From: Polyangiaceae bacterium
GTDB lineage: Bacteria > Myxococcota_A > Polyangia > Polyangiales > Polyangiaceae
Direction: 5' to 3'
Length of the DNA: 64,000 nt
Assembly: GCA_013361525.1 (NCBI GenBank)
Contig: JABFXY010000024.1
Location: 1-64,000 of the forward strand
Positions 46,694-57,946 of this stretch are shown one piece after another; within the stretch, counting starts at the first letter, position 1; each line of letters starts with the position of its first letter. The position numbers and the translations under genes are program-made. Under the pieces are notes generated by a model. It did not search any database, was not told where the DNA came from, and worked only from the letters and a program-made list of their open reading frames with translations.

Positions 46694-48037
46694 ATGAGCG
46701 CAGCGAAGGAGAAGGATTTCTCCAAGTTCCGCGATTACGAGTTCGGAGGACCGGTCGGCGGCATCGCGCTGATCCTCTTCTCGCACTTCCTGGTTTATTA
46801 CCTTTGGATCGCAGTCACCTTTTATGAAGGGGCACTCATTTACCCGCACGGCCTTGCAGACATCGGGCCGTTCCTCGGGCGGATGTGGGCGCACATTCGC
46901 GAGCACGCGGCCCCCACCTGGGGCGCCGTCGCGTTCTACGGAGGGTTCGTTTTGTTGCAGGGCATCCTCTACGTCGTGATGCCCGGCGTGAAGGTGAGGG
47001 GCCTGCCCATTCCCTCGCGCAACAACGCTCGCCTCGAATACACCTGCAATGGTATCGGCGCCTGGTACGTGACGCTCGGCCTCGCTGCCGTGCTGCACTT
47101 CACGCACATTTTGCCGCTGACGTACCTCGTCGATCACCTGGGGTCGGTGCTGACGGTGGCCGTCCTCACCGGCAATGCGCTCGCAGCCTATGTGTTCCTC
47201 GAGGCCAAGGTCGCCCGTACGGAGAACCGAGCCTCCGGCAACGCGCTCTACGACTTCTTCATGGGGATCAACCTCAATCCCCGCATCGGCAACCTCGACA
47301 TCAAGATGCTCGCGGAGATCCGCATCAGCTGGATCCTTCTCTTTTTGGTGACGTGCTCCGCCGCCGCGAAGCAAGTCGAGATGCTGGGGTATCTCCCCGC
47401 ATCGGCTGCGTTCATGGTGGTCGCGCATTTCTTGTACGCAAACGCCTGCCAAAAGGGCGAAGAGTGCATCCCGACGACCTGGGATATCTTCCACGAGAAC
47501 TTCGGCTGGTATCTATCGTTCTGGAACCTCGCGGGCGTCGCCCTCACCTACAGCTTCCAGTCGCTGTACCTCTATCACAATGCCCCCATCACCCACTCGA
47601 CGCCCTATACGGTGATCTGCTTCGTCATGCTGCTCGGCGCGTATTGGATCTGGGACACCGCCAACAGCCAAAAGAATCGCTTTCGTATGCAGCTCGAGGG
47701 CACGCTCATCAAACGGCGAACCTTCCCCCAGCTTCCATGGGGCACCCTGGAAAAGCCCGAGTACCTGTCGACGAAGGCCGGCAGCAAGCTGCTCGTCGAC
47801 GGCTGGTACCGCTACGCGCGCAAAATCCATTACACCGCCGACGTCGTCATGGCCCTCTCCTGGGGCCTGATTTGCGGCTTCGACCACTTCCTACCGTATT
47901 TCTACTTCGTCTTCTTCGTCGGGATGATCACCCACCGGTACCTCCGCGACATGAAGCGAATGAGAGAAAAGTACGGCGAAGACTTCGAGATCTACCGCCG
48001 CCGCGTCAAATACGCCTTCATTCCCGGAGTGTTCTAG
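46694..48037 (+). CDS. Sterol reductase, ERG4/ERG24 (DHCR) family
   Basis: The 447-residue protein has about eight to ten membrane helices and both family signatures: GNALYDFFMGINLNPR (182-197) and HRYLRDMKRMREKYG (414-428; Met423 where eukaryotic members have Cys), plus the C-terminal helix-rich DGWYRYARKIHYTADVVM and KYAFIPGVF tail. Members reduce sterol C14, C7 or C24(28) double bonds with NADPH; this sequence does not fix the position. No other sterol gene is in the window. The TAG stop is the left border of the second palindromic element. Confidence 0.88.
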   Translation: MSAAKEKDFSKFRDYEFGGPVGGIALILFSHFLVYYLWIAVTFYEGALIYPHGLADIGPFLGRMWAHIREHAAPTWGAVAFYGGFVLLQGILYVVMPGVKVRGLPIPSRNNARLEYTCNGIGAWYVTLGLAAVLHFTHILPLTYLVDHLGSVLTVAVLTGNALAAYVFLEAKVARTENRASGNALYDFFMGINLNPRIGNLDIKMLAEIRISWILLFLVTCSAAAKQVEMLGYLPASAAFMVVAHFLYANACQKGEECIPTTWDIFHENFGWYLSFWNLAGVALTYSFQSLYLYHNAPITHSTPYTVICFVMLLGAYWIWDTANSQKNRFRMQLEGTLIKRRTFPQLPWGTLEKPEYLSTKAGSKLLVDGWYRYARKIHYTADVVMALSWGLICGFDHFLPYFYFVFFVGMITHRYLRDMKRMREKYGEDFEIYRRRVKYAFIPGVF

Positions 48038-48221
48038 AAGTACCGCCCCCCCCACAGTAGAAAAAGAGAGGGGTCGCCAAGCGCGCCAAGAGAAGAAAGA
48101 GGAGGAAGAAGAGAGAAATTGGTTTTTCAGCCAAGGCGGCGCTTTGGACTGAATCAAATCCCGCCTTTCTCCTCTTTCTCCTTCTGCACTTGGCGCCCTT
48201 GGCGACCCCTCTTCTCTGCCG
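48038..48221. repeat. Palindromic CTAG-bordered intergenic element, copy 2
   Basis: 184 bp with the same plan as 39312-39501: starts AAGTACCGCC (copy 1 AGGTACCGCC), core inverted repeat 48067-48212, purine-rich then pyrimidine-rich inner arms, and conserved centre (TTGGTTTTTCAGCC, CGGCGCTTTGGACTGAATC). CTAG borders both ends (48034-48037, 48222-48225). It separates the sterol reductase from the convergent Cys-rich lipoprotein gene. The pair G39345-C39469 of copy 1 is A48079-T48200 here, keeping the stem. Confidence 0.85.
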
Positions 48222-48974
48222 CTAGTCCACGCGGATGCAGTAGTCGGGGTTTTCGGCCACCATCATGTCGCCGTAGACGCGGGCGTAATAGGTGCCGCTG
48301 GCGACGCCGGTGAGGGTCACTTGCTCGTCGTCGTCCGCGGAGTACGAGCCGGTGACGTAATTGGGGTTGTAGATCTCGAGGTCGAGATCACCCTCCGCAT
48401 TGAGGAAGGTGAGCTTGATGGTGGTGGTGCCGTTGACCGAGAACTTGAACCAATCGACGTCGCCGGAGCAGATGCTCAAATCGCAGTAGTCGGTCGCCTT
48501 TTGGACGGCCGTCGCGACCGGCGAGTTTTGATTCGGCTCGAAGCCGTCGGCCTCGCATTCGCAGACACCGCAATCCATGTAGCAAGAGTCGCAGTCCTCG
48601 TCGGCGGTGCATTCCCCGTCGCCGCACATGGGGCACGCGCCGCAATCGGCCTCGCAGGATTCACACGTCTCCGTCGCGGCATCGCACGTCCCGTCGCCGC
48701 AAACAGGGCCGCTGCACGGACAATCCTCGGGACAGTTGTCGCACGTCTCTCCGATCGCGCAGACCTTGTCGCCGCAGAAGGCTCCGCTCTCGGTCGAGCC
48801 GCCTTCTCCGTACGCGCCGCCTTCCGGGACGTAGTACCCGCCCGCGCCGCCGGTATCGTCGACCTCGGTGCCGTCGTCACCGCCACCGGCACCGCCGGAC
48901 GAGATCGGATCGGAGCTCACGCACGCGGCCAGCGCGCCGACGGTGAGGAGCGGAAGGGCATGCCGTAAGGACAT
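48222..48974 (-). CDS. Cys-rich lipoprotein with CGDxxC repeats and PPC domain
   Basis: The 250-residue protein has a lipobox (GALAAC), a Gly-rich acidic linker, three CGDxxCxxxExCxxC repeats (about 67-140; CGDKVCAIGETCDNC, CGDGTCDAATETCESC, CGDGECTADEDCDSC) and a C-terminal beta-sandwich like bacterial pre-peptidase (PPC) domains (about 155-250, ending YCIRVD). The repeats are typical of myxobacterial surface proteins. It lacks a protease domain, so it is probably a surface or binding module. Its TAG stop forms the right border of the palindromic element. Confidence 0.85.
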   Translation of the reverse strand: MSLRHALPLLTVGALAACVSSDPISSGGAGGGDDGTEVDDTGGAGGYYVPEGGAYGEGGSTESGAFCGDKVCAIGETCDNCPEDCPCSGPVCGDGTCDAATETCESCEADCGACPMCGDGECTADEDCDSCYMDCGVCECEADGFEPNQNSPVATAVQKATDYCDLSICSGDVDWFKFSVNGTTTIKLTFLNAEGDLDLEIYNPNYVTGSYSADDDEQVTLTGVASGTYYARVYGDMMVAENPDYCIRVD

Positions 48975-49015
48975 CGAGCGGGGACCATCATAACCCGCTC
49001 CGCCGTTTCGATTCG

Positions 49016-50149
49016 TCAGGGATCGTACGGTACGTCACCGACACACGCGAACGACCCGCGCCCCTCGCGAGGCTCCGCCCAGAACCGGTAGGGGGTAAAC
49101 CAGAACCCAGCGTCGATACCACTGCTCGCTTGTCGCCAGGCACCGAGGAGATAGCCCCAATCGCGAAGCGCGCGTTGGTCGATACTGCCGCCGATCGCGT
49201 CGAATGTCGTCCACTCCTGCATGTACTTCGACTGCAGAAAGTCGTCGGTCACGAGGTAGGCAAAACGCGCGTCCATTTCCTTCAGAATTGCACCCGTATT
49301 GCGAAAATTCGTATGGGTATGGTCGGCACATGGGTCATAGAGGATCCGGTCTTGTGGCACCTTCCCCTCACAATGGGCGAGGTGCCCGAGCATGAATGCC
49401 TCCACCAAATCGGCGTGGACGGCTCCACCGCTCACCGAGACCAGAGGCGCGACGTGAGACGCGTAAGCATCGGCGATCCGTCCCGCGCGGATCAGGTTGA
49501 TGTTCAGGATCTCGCGCTGCTCAGCCGAGAGGCCGACACACGGTGCGCCGGGCCGCCAGGCGCGGAGCTCGCTGCCATTGTGGGCGGGCTCGCCGAAGCC
49601 GAAGGTCCCTGCGACGGCGTAGGGATAGATGTCTCCGCCTTCGTGGATCGATTCGGCGTAGCTGCGGAGCGTCAGCGCGTTGGCCTGCGCGGCTGCTCGT
49701 CGAACGTCGGCGGGGAGCTCACAGGCAAGCTCCATCGGGACGCGATCCCCGCGGCGTAGGCTCGGGGCGCGTGCGACGGCTTCGTAAACGGCAGCGCGCG
49801 CGAGCAAGCGTTCTTTCGCGCCGGCGTGCGGGAAACCACAGCCCTCGGAAGGCGCGGAGACGCTCGTGATCTTCTTCGAGACGGGATCGTAATGGACCTG
49901 CGTGTAGCAACCTTCGGGGACACGTTCGGGGAAGGACGTGTGCTTGCGGGCGTCGGCGTCGTTCGTGCCGTATTCCCATCCCCCACTGCAGGCGGCCTCG
50001 AAATCGAAATCGTCGGGGGCGTATCCGCCGCTCGGCCCGAGCTGCGGATATAGCGGCAGGGGCTCGCGCTCCCAACACGACGCCGCACCGGCGATCACGG
50101 CAATGAGCGCCATTGAAATGGACGCGAGCCGGCTGCTTTTTCGTCTCAA
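49016..50149 (-). CDS. DUF218 (YdcF-like) lipoprotein
   Basis: The 377-residue protein starts at TTG (50149), overlapping the stop of the hydrolase gene as TTGA; an ATG at 50113 is a weaker alternative. It has a signal ending GAASC. The central part (about 205-310) resembles DUF218: LIRAGRIADAYASHV, VSVSGGAVHADLVEAF, then HTHTNFRNTGAILKEM and FAYLVTDDF. DUF218 proteins are associated with envelope biogenesis in other bacteria, but mechanism is unclear. Co-translation with the hydrolase suggests linked roles. Confidence 0.7.
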   Translation of the reverse strand: MRRKSSRLASISMALIAVIAGAASCWEREPLPLYPQLGPSGGYAPDDFDFEAACSGGWEYGTNDADARKHTSFPERVPEGCYTQVHYDPVSKKITSVSAPSEGCGFPHAGAKERLLARAAVYEAVARAPSLRRGDRVPMELACELPADVRRAAAQANALTLRSYAESIHEGGDIYPYAVAGTFGFGEPAHNGSELRAWRPGAPCVGLSAEQREILNINLIRAGRIADAYASHVAPLVSVSGGAVHADLVEAFMLGHLAHCEGKVPQDRILYDPCADHTHTNFRNTGAILKEMDARFAYLVTDDFLQSKYMQEWTTFDAIGGSIDQRALRDWGYLLGAWRQASSGIDAGFWFTPYRFWAEPREGRGSFACVGDVPYDP

Positions 50150-51366
50150 GGTTCGAACCCAAGCTCGGTAAAGAAGCGGCGCATCGATCGAAAGTATTCA
50201 CGCCGGTCGAGGTGGAGCACGTGACTTCCGGGGAACCAATGCATTCGCGGACGGTCCCAATGGTCCCATAACAAGCGAGCATGACGTGGCGGCGCGAGGC
50301 GATCCCCGACGCCGCCGATGATGAAGAGTCGCTCCTTGGGCAGCTTGGGGCGGAACGACAGCGGCGAGCTCGTCGCCAGCATCCGGCGGGCAGTCCGCAC
50401 ATCTTTGCCGATCGCGCCGAGCGAGGTGCGGATGACGGTCGCGATCGGCTCCCACTCGAGCACGAGATCCGCGACGCTCACCACGGGCACGTTCGGAATG
50501 GCGAATGCGAGGCGTTCATCGGCACACGCGAGGAGGCTCGTCGCCAGGCCGCCGAGGCTCATCCCGGTAACGCCGATTTGACGGATGCCCATCTCGAACA
50601 GCGAATCCATCAGGATCCGCATGTCGAAGACCGCCTGCGCGAGCGCTTCGTTGATGCGGTTGGTTCCGCCGGCGAAGAACCCGTGGCCGGAGAAGGGCGA
50701 AAACGTCGTCTGACGCTTCCCGTGGAAGGGCATCGTCACGAGCACGATGTCGAAACCCCGCTTGTAGAGCCACGGCAGCGAAAAGAACCATTCATTGAAA
50801 TGGTAGAGGTCGGCCGAAAACCCATGAATCGCGAGAATGGCTGCGCGAGCGGGTTTGTCGTGTCGCCAATGGCGCGCGTGGGCGAAGCGATTGCGCGACA
50901 GCCGGAGATAACGCGACGATTCGTGCGGATTGCCGGGTACGAACGGGCTCTCGAAGCGGACGTCCTCACACGCGCCGTCGTCGGGCGAGAACAGCGGCGT
51001 TCGCGCCGCCCGGCGCAGCATCGGGACGTGGGCCGGCGGCCGCTGGAATGCGGAGCCGGCGTCTTCGGCGAGCGCGAGCTTCACGTAGTGCTCTTGATCG
51101 CGAAGGCTCCGGTAGATACCGACGGGGTTGTACCCCAATGGCAGCGCGATCGATCCGACGAGGGTCGCGCCCAGCGTGCGGAGCACGACGTCGGCGGCAG
51201 CCGTCAGACCGACGCGCGCTCGTTCGAGCGGCGTCAGCGAGAACGGCTCGGGGCTGGACGCGAAATCGAGCGGCAGGCTGTCCCACCAAGGCGCGCGCGT
51301 GTCGTAGCGGGGGGCGGCCCAACAAGCGGTCACCGCTCGATGCGAGAAGCCGCTCGCGCGCGTCAT
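50146..51366 (-). CDS. Alpha/beta-hydrolase
   Basis: The 406-residue protein has an alpha/beta-hydrolase fold: oxyanion-loop region [14 protein letters not shown], nucleophile elbow GMSLGG (Ser catalytic), and a His near [13 protein letters not shown]; the likely acid is Asp in the [10 protein letters not shown] segment. A 100-residue N-terminal extension precedes the core. No signal peptide is obvious. It is the first gene of a two-gene operon with the DUF218-like lipoprotein and may act on an ester or lipid substrate; specificity is unknown. Confidence 0.85.
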   Translation of the reverse strand: MTRASGFSHRAVTACWAAPRYDTRAPWWDSLPLDFASSPEPFSLTPLERARVGLTAAADVVLRTLGATLVGSIALPLGYNPVGIYRSLRDQEHYVKLALAEDAGSAFQRPPAHVPMLRRAARTPLFSPDDGACEDVRFESPFVPGNPHESSRYLRLSRNRFAHARHWRHDKPARAAILAIHGFSADLYHFNEWFFSLPWLYKRGFDIVLVTMPFHGKRQTTFSPFSGHGFFAGGTNRINEALAQAVFDMRILMDSLFEMGIRQIGVTGMSLGGLATSLLACADERLAFAIPNVPVVSVADLVLEWEPIATVIRTSLGAIGKDVRTARRMLATSSPLSFRPKLPKERLFIIGGVGDRLAPPRHARLLWDHWDRPRMHWFPGSHVLHLDRREYFRSMRRFFTELGFEP

Positions 51367-51388
51367 TCAGCCTTTCCCCCCTGCGCGT

Positions 51389-52624
<1,236 letters not shown>

Positions 52625-53515
52625 GGTGGTGACGGTACAATACCTCCCTCGGCGGCGGATTGCCCGCGCGCTTCGCGACGTCGGACGAGGCGCGCTCTGT
52701 CGCTGCTCGTCGCCGCGACGCTCGCGATCGCCGCGCTCGTCTCGGCGCCGGCGGACGCGCGCGCCGACGGCTCCTACCCCGACTTTGCGTTTGGCGCCTG
52801 GCAGGGTGAGATCGCGCTCGGCGCGTTCACCGCTGCGGCGAACTTCACCTACCTCGTCCCGCAATCGAAGAACCAATGGGCGCCGCGCGCACCACGACCC
52901 TTCGATTCGCTCACCTCTCGCTGGAGCGATCTAACGGGCGCGGTCGGCGGCGCGATGATCCAGCTCGGTATCGGGTATGCACTCGAGTCCGCGTACCTCG
53001 ATGTCGCGGGCGCCGATTTGCCGGGCGTGCTCGCGCTCCGGCAGAGCGGGGTCGAAGCGGAGGCGCTTCTCCTCACGTCGGGCATCACCGCGCTGATCAA
53101 GCGCGTCTCGGGCCGATGTAGACCGCGCGAGTACCGAGGCCCCGACGAGCCGTGTGTCGAGTGCGACTCGTTTCCGTCGGGTCACACGTCGGCGATCGCC
53201 GCCTTCTCGGGAGCGCGTTTCGTGCGTCTCGCGTTCACGCCCCTCAACGAAGCGTTCCCGATACGTTTGTCTTCGTTCGTGGTATCGGAGGCCGCCATGG
53301 GCGTCACCGGCCTACTCCGAATCCTCTCGGGATCGCACTCGTGGGACGACGTCACCGTCGGCGCGATCGTCGGTCACGCGACGGGCGTCACCATTGCGCT
53401 CATGCATTGGAACGAATCGATCGATCCCGCACCGGAGGTGTTCGTGCCGGGGCCTCCGACCGAGCGATCGTCGCTGCGCGCGCCGGTGCTCTTCACCTGG
53501 GGCGGAGCATTCTAG

Positions 53516-55882
53516 ATGGCACGACGCGCGCCGATCGGCGCAGTCGCGATCCTCTTCGTCGTATCGGGAGTCGCCGGCCTCGTCGATCAAGTCTGCTTCT
53601 CGAAGTATTTGTCTTACGTGGTGGGCTCGACCGCGCACGCGGTGAGCGCCGTGCTCGCCGCGTTCATGGCCGGCCTCGCGCTCGGTGCGCGCCTCGGCGG
53701 TGAGCGCGCCGCGAAGGTGGCCCGCCCGCTCCTTGCTTATGGCGTTCTCGAGATCGCCGTAGGCGCCGCAGTGCTGATTACGCCGTTTGCGTTCTCGGCC
53801 CTCGGAGCGATCTACGTCGCGCTCGTCCACGCATTGCCGAGCTCGCTCGCCGTCCTGACGATCATTCGCTGGCTCACGGCATTCATCGTCGTCATCGTTC
53901 CGACGACCGCGATGGGCGCGACGCTACCGCTTCTGTCGCGTTTGACGGAGCGCGAGCCGCCGCAGCTGCGCGGCCGTGCGCTCGGCACCCTTTATGCCGC
54001 GAACACGCTGGGCGGCGCGGTGGGAGCCATCGGATCGGCCTATTGGTTTTTGCCGGCGCTCGGCCTGCGCATGACGACGATCGCATCGGGCCTCGCCAGC
54101 ATCGGAGTTGGGGCCCTCGCGATCTTCCTCGATCGCGGTGCGCCCGCTCGAACCCATAGCGAAACGTCGCGCGACGTCACGCCACACGAAGAGGTCGGCC
54201 CGGTGTGGACGCTGGATGTCGTCGCGTTCGCCTCGGGCGCGCTCGTCTTCGCCTGCGAGGTCATCTTCGTCCATTTGCTCGTGCTCCTCGTCGGCACGAG
54301 CGCGTACGCGTTCGGCGTCATCCTTTCGATCTTCCTCGTATGCCTGTTCCTCGGCGCGGCGGTCGCGCCGTATGCGCACAAAGCGCTCGGGTCGTCTGCG
54401 CTTTCGCTCGGGCTCGCCATGGCGGGGCTGTCGCTGGTGGTGTCGCTGCCGATATGGGAATACCTGCCCGAATACTTCAAAGGTGTAGGCGGTCGGGTCA
54501 TCACCTTCGAGGGGCGTGAGCTCGTGCGTGGCGTCGCGGCGTTCGCGGCGTTGTTCGTGCCCACTGCGCTGATGGGATTGTCGTTCCCGCTGCTCTTGCA
54601 AAACGTCACGCGGAGCAAAGACGTCGGGCGCCTCGTCGGCCGGCTGACGGCCGTGAACACGGTCGGCGCCGTCCTCGGCTCGCTCTTCACCGGGTATCTC
54701 GTTCTGCCGTCGCTCGGCTCGCAACGCTCGCTCATCGTGGTTGCGCTCACCTTTGCAGCCGTCGGCCTCGCGACCGCGACCACATCGGGCGGTCGAAGCG
54801 TCGGAGCGCTCGTCGTGCGCACGATCGCCGGGTCGTTCGCGGTTCTGGCACTCTTCGCGGCCTCGAGCGCGAAGCCGTGGGACCTCGCATCGATGACGGG
54901 CGGGTATCACGTCTATTTCGATTGGGGACGTGGGCCCGAGACGATCCTCTTCGCAGCCGAGGACGCGCACGGCGGCGTTACGACGGTCACCGAAAAAGAC
55001 GGTACCAAGACGCTGCTCACGAACGGGAAGTTCCAAGGCAACGACGGCCGCGAGATGCACGCACAGCGCTTCTTCGCGCACTACCCGGCGATCTTCGTCG
55101 ATCAGTTCGATCGGGCGCTGATCGTCGGCCTCGGGACGGGGACGACGCTCGGCACGCTCGCGGACTATCCATTCAAGAACATCGAGGTCGCGGAGATCTC
55201 ACCGACCATCGTCGAGGCCGCGCGCACCTATTTCGGCCCGGGTGGAGCAAACGCGCTCGACGATCCACGCGTGCACCTTGCGCTCGAGGACGGTCGCAAT
55301 CACTTGCTCCTGAGCCGCGAGAAGTACGATCTCATCGGCCTCGAGCTCACGAGCGTGTGGTTCGCAGGCGCGGGCAGCCTCTACAGCCGCGAGTTCTACG
55401 CCCTCGCCAATCAACACCTTCGCGAGGGCGGCATCTTCCAGCAGTGGATTCAGCTCCACCACATCACCGCGCTCGATCTCGCGGTGGTGATTCACACGCT
55501 GCGGCTCGAGTTTTCGCATATCGCGCTCTTTTATGGCGGAGGGCAAGGCATCCTCGTCGCGTCCAATGCGCCGCTCGTCGCATCCCGCGCGCGCCTCGAG
55601 GCCCTGCAATCGGAGCTCGAGCGCTCGCACCCGGATCGTCCGTTGAAGAACCTCGTCGACGACGTCCTCGTGACCACGGAGGGCCTCGACGCGTTCATCG
55701 AGGAGGTCGCGAAAGAGAACGGGAAGCGCCCGAGCGATCTGGTCTCGACGGACGACAACCTCTATCTCGAATACGCGACCCCCAGAGGAAACGTGCTGCC
55801 GTGGAGCAGCCGCGAGGATCTCGTGGCGCGCCTTCGTCAACATCGGGACGTGCACGCCATCGAGGCGATGCTCACGGATTGA
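53516..55882 (+). CDS. Membrane-anchored spermidine-synthase-like protein
   Basis: The 788-residue protein begins with about 12 membrane helices (about 1-490) of the type seen in fused membrane spermidine synthases, then a Rossmann-type SAM-binding domain (about 510-750; ALIVGLGTGTTLGTLADYPF near 537, EDGRNHLLL). The ATG directly abuts the PAP2 stop (TAGATG), so the two are translated together. Polyamine synthesis is not assured, since many such proteins lack catalytic residues; a lipid or polyamine-related envelope role is possible. Confidence 0.82.
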   Translation: MARRAPIGAVAILFVVSGVAGLVDQVCFSKYLSYVVGSTAHAVSAVLAAFMAGLALGARLGGERAAKVARPLLAYGVLEIAVGAAVLITPFAFSALGAIYVALVHALPSSLAVLTIIRWLTAFIVVIVPTTAMGATLPLLSRLTEREPPQLRGRALGTLYAANTLGGAVGAIGSAYWFLPALGLRMTTIASGLASIGVGALAIFLDRGAPARTHSETSRDVTPHEEVGPVWTLDVVAFASGALVFACEVIFVHLLVLLVGTSAYAFGVILSIFLVCLFLGAAVAPYAHKALGSSALSLGLAMAGLSLVVSLPIWEYLPEYFKGVGGRVITFEGRELVRGVAAFAALFVPTALMGLSFPLLLQNVTRSKDVGRLVGRLTAVNTVGAVLGSLFTGYLVLPSLGSQRSLIVVALTFAAVGLATATTSGGRSVGALVVRTIAGSFAVLALFAASSAKPWDLASMTGGYHVYFDWGRGPETILFAAEDAHGGVTTVTEKDGTKTLLTNGKFQGNDGREMHAQRFFAHYPAIFVDQFDRALIVGLGTGTTLGTLADYPFKNIEVAEISPTIVEAARTYFGPGGANALDDPRVHLALEDGRNHLLLSREKYDLIGLELTSVWFAGAGSLYSREFYALANQHLREGGIFQQWIQLHHITALDLAVVIHTLRLEFSHIALFYGGGQGILVASNAPLVASRARLEALQSELERSHPDRPLKNLVDDVLVTTEGLDAFIEEVAKENGKRPSDLVSTDDNLYLEYATPRGNVLPWSSREDLVARLRQHRDVHAIEAMLTD

Positions 55883-55906
55883 GCCGGCGCGCGGGGGGCT
55901 ACAATC

Positions 55907-57196
55907 TCACTTCTTGGACGGGTCGCGAACCGTTCCGCGGAACAGGACGAGGCCGCTCAGCTCGTCGACGATGAAGAACATGAACGGGCGATCGGCGCGG
56001 AACGACGGCACGTCGGTCGGAGCCGCGCCCTTCCCAGACATCGCGACGGCGGTAGCAGCAGCCGCTTCCGTGCCCTTCTCGTCGACCTTCACGAATGCTT
56101 TGTGAAACACCTTCGCGATGCTGAGGCGCTCGTCGGGATTCGACGGGTTCGAGATGCCGGTGAAGTCCGACTTGTCCGCGTCGAACGCGAGCGGCATGCC
56201 GAGCTTCGCGAGGACGTCGACGAGCGCGACCGGCGACGCCGGATCGATCTCGAAGCGAGGCAATACGACATCGACCTCGCCATCGGTCGCAGCGGAGCGC
56301 AGCGCCTCGAACGAGGCCAGCGTCATCGGCGACCCCTTCTCGAGGGCATCGGCATCGTTCGGCAGGACGATGACCATCGACATCGTGCCGCCGGCGTAGG
56401 GCAAACTGAGGAGCTTCATCCCGTCCTTCTCGGCGAGCCTCGCGTCAATCCGGCCGAACATCATCGAGACGTCGATGGGATCCGCGGACGACGACGTATG
56501 GAAGGCTTGTTTCTCCGTTCGCTCTTGTGAAAACGGCGTCTGCCAAGCGGCGACGAAGTGCACCGCGTTCACGAGGACGAGGCGCGTAAGGTTGTCGAGC
56601 GAGCCCTCGGGCAAGATGTTTTTGATGCGCTGTTTGGTCTGCTTCTCGACCCACGCGTTGATCTGCTTGCGCGATCCGTCGGCGTCGTTCTTGAAGTCGA
56701 CGGGCGCGAGCGGAGCGCCGAAGTGCTTCTTCGATTCGTCGAGAAAGCCGCCCTCGAAGGCCGAGGATTTCTCGCCGAAGAGGCGGTTCGCGATCGCAAG
56801 CTCGTAGTCTTTCGACGTTTGCAGGGCGCCGAGCGTCTTCGCGGTGCGGGCGAGCACCTCGTCACGCGTGCCCTCGAGATGAAGGACCTTGCGCATCTGC
56901 GCCTCGGTCTCGCCCTTCGCGCCGGCCCAGGCCATCGTGAGCGCGGTCGAGATGCTGACGGGGGAGACGGCGACGTTTTCGCCGGGGCGATCGATGTGCT
57001 CGTAGATCTCGAAGGCGAACGCGTTGTTGGTCGCGGCCTGGCGCTTTCGATCGTCCTGGGAGGGCGCGCCGACCTGCGGCGGCTCGGTCGCCTCGAGCGC
57101 CTCTTCGCTGGTGATCTCGGTCGGCGGCACCACATCCTCGGTGCAGGCGAGCATGGTGATCGGTGCGAGAAGGCTGAGAAATTGGCGACGGCGCAT
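55907..57196 (-). CDS. Serpin-family protease inhibitor lipoprotein
   Basis: The 429-residue protein has a short lipoprotein-like signal (LLAPITMLAC) and a full serpin fold (NNAFAFEIYEHIDRPGENVAVSP, RLVLVNAVHFVAAWQTPF, RPFMFFIVDELSGLVLF). The reactive loop has a textbook inhibitory hinge, EKGTEAAAATAVAMSGK (373-389); spacing from P17 Glu373 places Lys389 at P1, suggesting a trypsin-like target. A GGAGGA ribosome site supports the ATG at 57196; the open frame extends further upstream as a shadow. Likely surface protection against proteases during predation or from hosts. Confidence 0.92.
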   Translation of the reverse strand: MRRRQFLSLLAPITMLACTEDVVPPTEITSEEALEATEPPQVGAPSQDDRKRQAATNNAFAFEIYEHIDRPGENVAVSPVSISTALTMAWAGAKGETEAQMRKVLHLEGTRDEVLARTAKTLGALQTSKDYELAIANRLFGEKSSAFEGGFLDESKKHFGAPLAPVDFKNDADGSRKQINAWVEKQTKQRIKNILPEGSLDNLTRLVLVNAVHFVAAWQTPFSQERTEKQAFHTSSSADPIDVSMMFGRIDARLAEKDGMKLLSLPYAGGTMSMVIVLPNDADALEKGSPMTLASFEALRSAATDGEVDVVLPRFEIDPASPVALVDVLAKLGMPLAFDADKSDFTGISNPSNPDERLSIAKVFHKAFVKVDEKGTEAAAATAVAMSGKGAAPTDVPSFRADRPFMFFIVDELSGLVLFRGTVRDPSKK

Positions 57197-57439
57197 CACG
57201 GGTCCTCCGGGCTTGTGGTGGTGCGCTCTAGACGGGCGAGGCTTCGCGACGATCCAACTTTTCGAATCGGGCGCGGTGTCAGCTCGCAGACGGACGCTCC
57301 GTCGCTCGTGCTCGATGACCTCGACCATCGCGCCCCTCACGAGCGGGTCACGCGGCATCGCCCCTTCATCGGGGTGACCGTCGCGTGCGCGGCCACGCTC
57401 CTCGAGGGCCCCGACCAACCCCAGGGAGGTCCTCGAGCC

Positions 57440-57946
57440 ATGACCATACGCACCCTTCTGCTCACTCCCTGGATGACCCCATGCCGGGTCATCCCGTGGC
57501 AGCGTGCCGTCGTGCTCAGCTTCCTCGGCAAGGTCGAGGTCGTCGAGGAGTACGACGTCACCATTGCCGCGCCGTCGCTCACGATTCGCGCGCCCGCCGT
57601 CGTCCGGCAGCGCCGCGCGACCACCGTTCGTGCCAAGAGGCCCTCCTTCAGCCGCACGAACGTCTTCGTGCGCGACGGGTTCACTTGTCAGTACTGCCGT
57701 GAGGTCAAGACCGCGGCCGAGCTCAACCTCGACCACGTGCTTCCTCGATCTCGCGGCGGTGTTACCGCGTGGGAAAACATCGTGACCTCCTGCTACGCGT
57801 GCAACCAGCGAAAGGCCGGCCGCACGCCGGAGGAAGCCAAGATGAGCCTCCCCCGCCGCCCTTTCCGCCCGACGTCGCTGCCCAGCATCGCGCCGGTCGG
57901 AACGACCGGCGACACCCCCGCCGAATGGCAAGCCTACTGCGCGTGA
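57440..57946 (+). CDS. HNH endonuclease
   Basis: The 168-residue protein has an N-terminal beta-rich region (about 1-60), a basic linker (about 60-75) and a classic HNH/zinc core (about 80-130; CQYC, LDHVLPRSRGGVTAWENIV, CYACNQRK). It is of the widespread stand-alone HNH type and need not be part of restriction. GGGAGG lies upstream of the ATG. Its stop codon sits in the loop of a perfect 10-bp hairpin. Confidence 0.9.
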   Translation: MTIRTLLLTPWMTPCRVIPWQRAVVLSFLGKVEVVEEYDVTIAAPSLTIRAPAVVRQRRATTVRAKRPSFSRTNVFVRDGFTCQYCREVKTAAELNLDHVLPRSRGGVTAWENIVTSCYACNQRKAGRTPEEAKMSLPRRPFRPTSLPSIAPVGTTGDTPAEWQAYCA

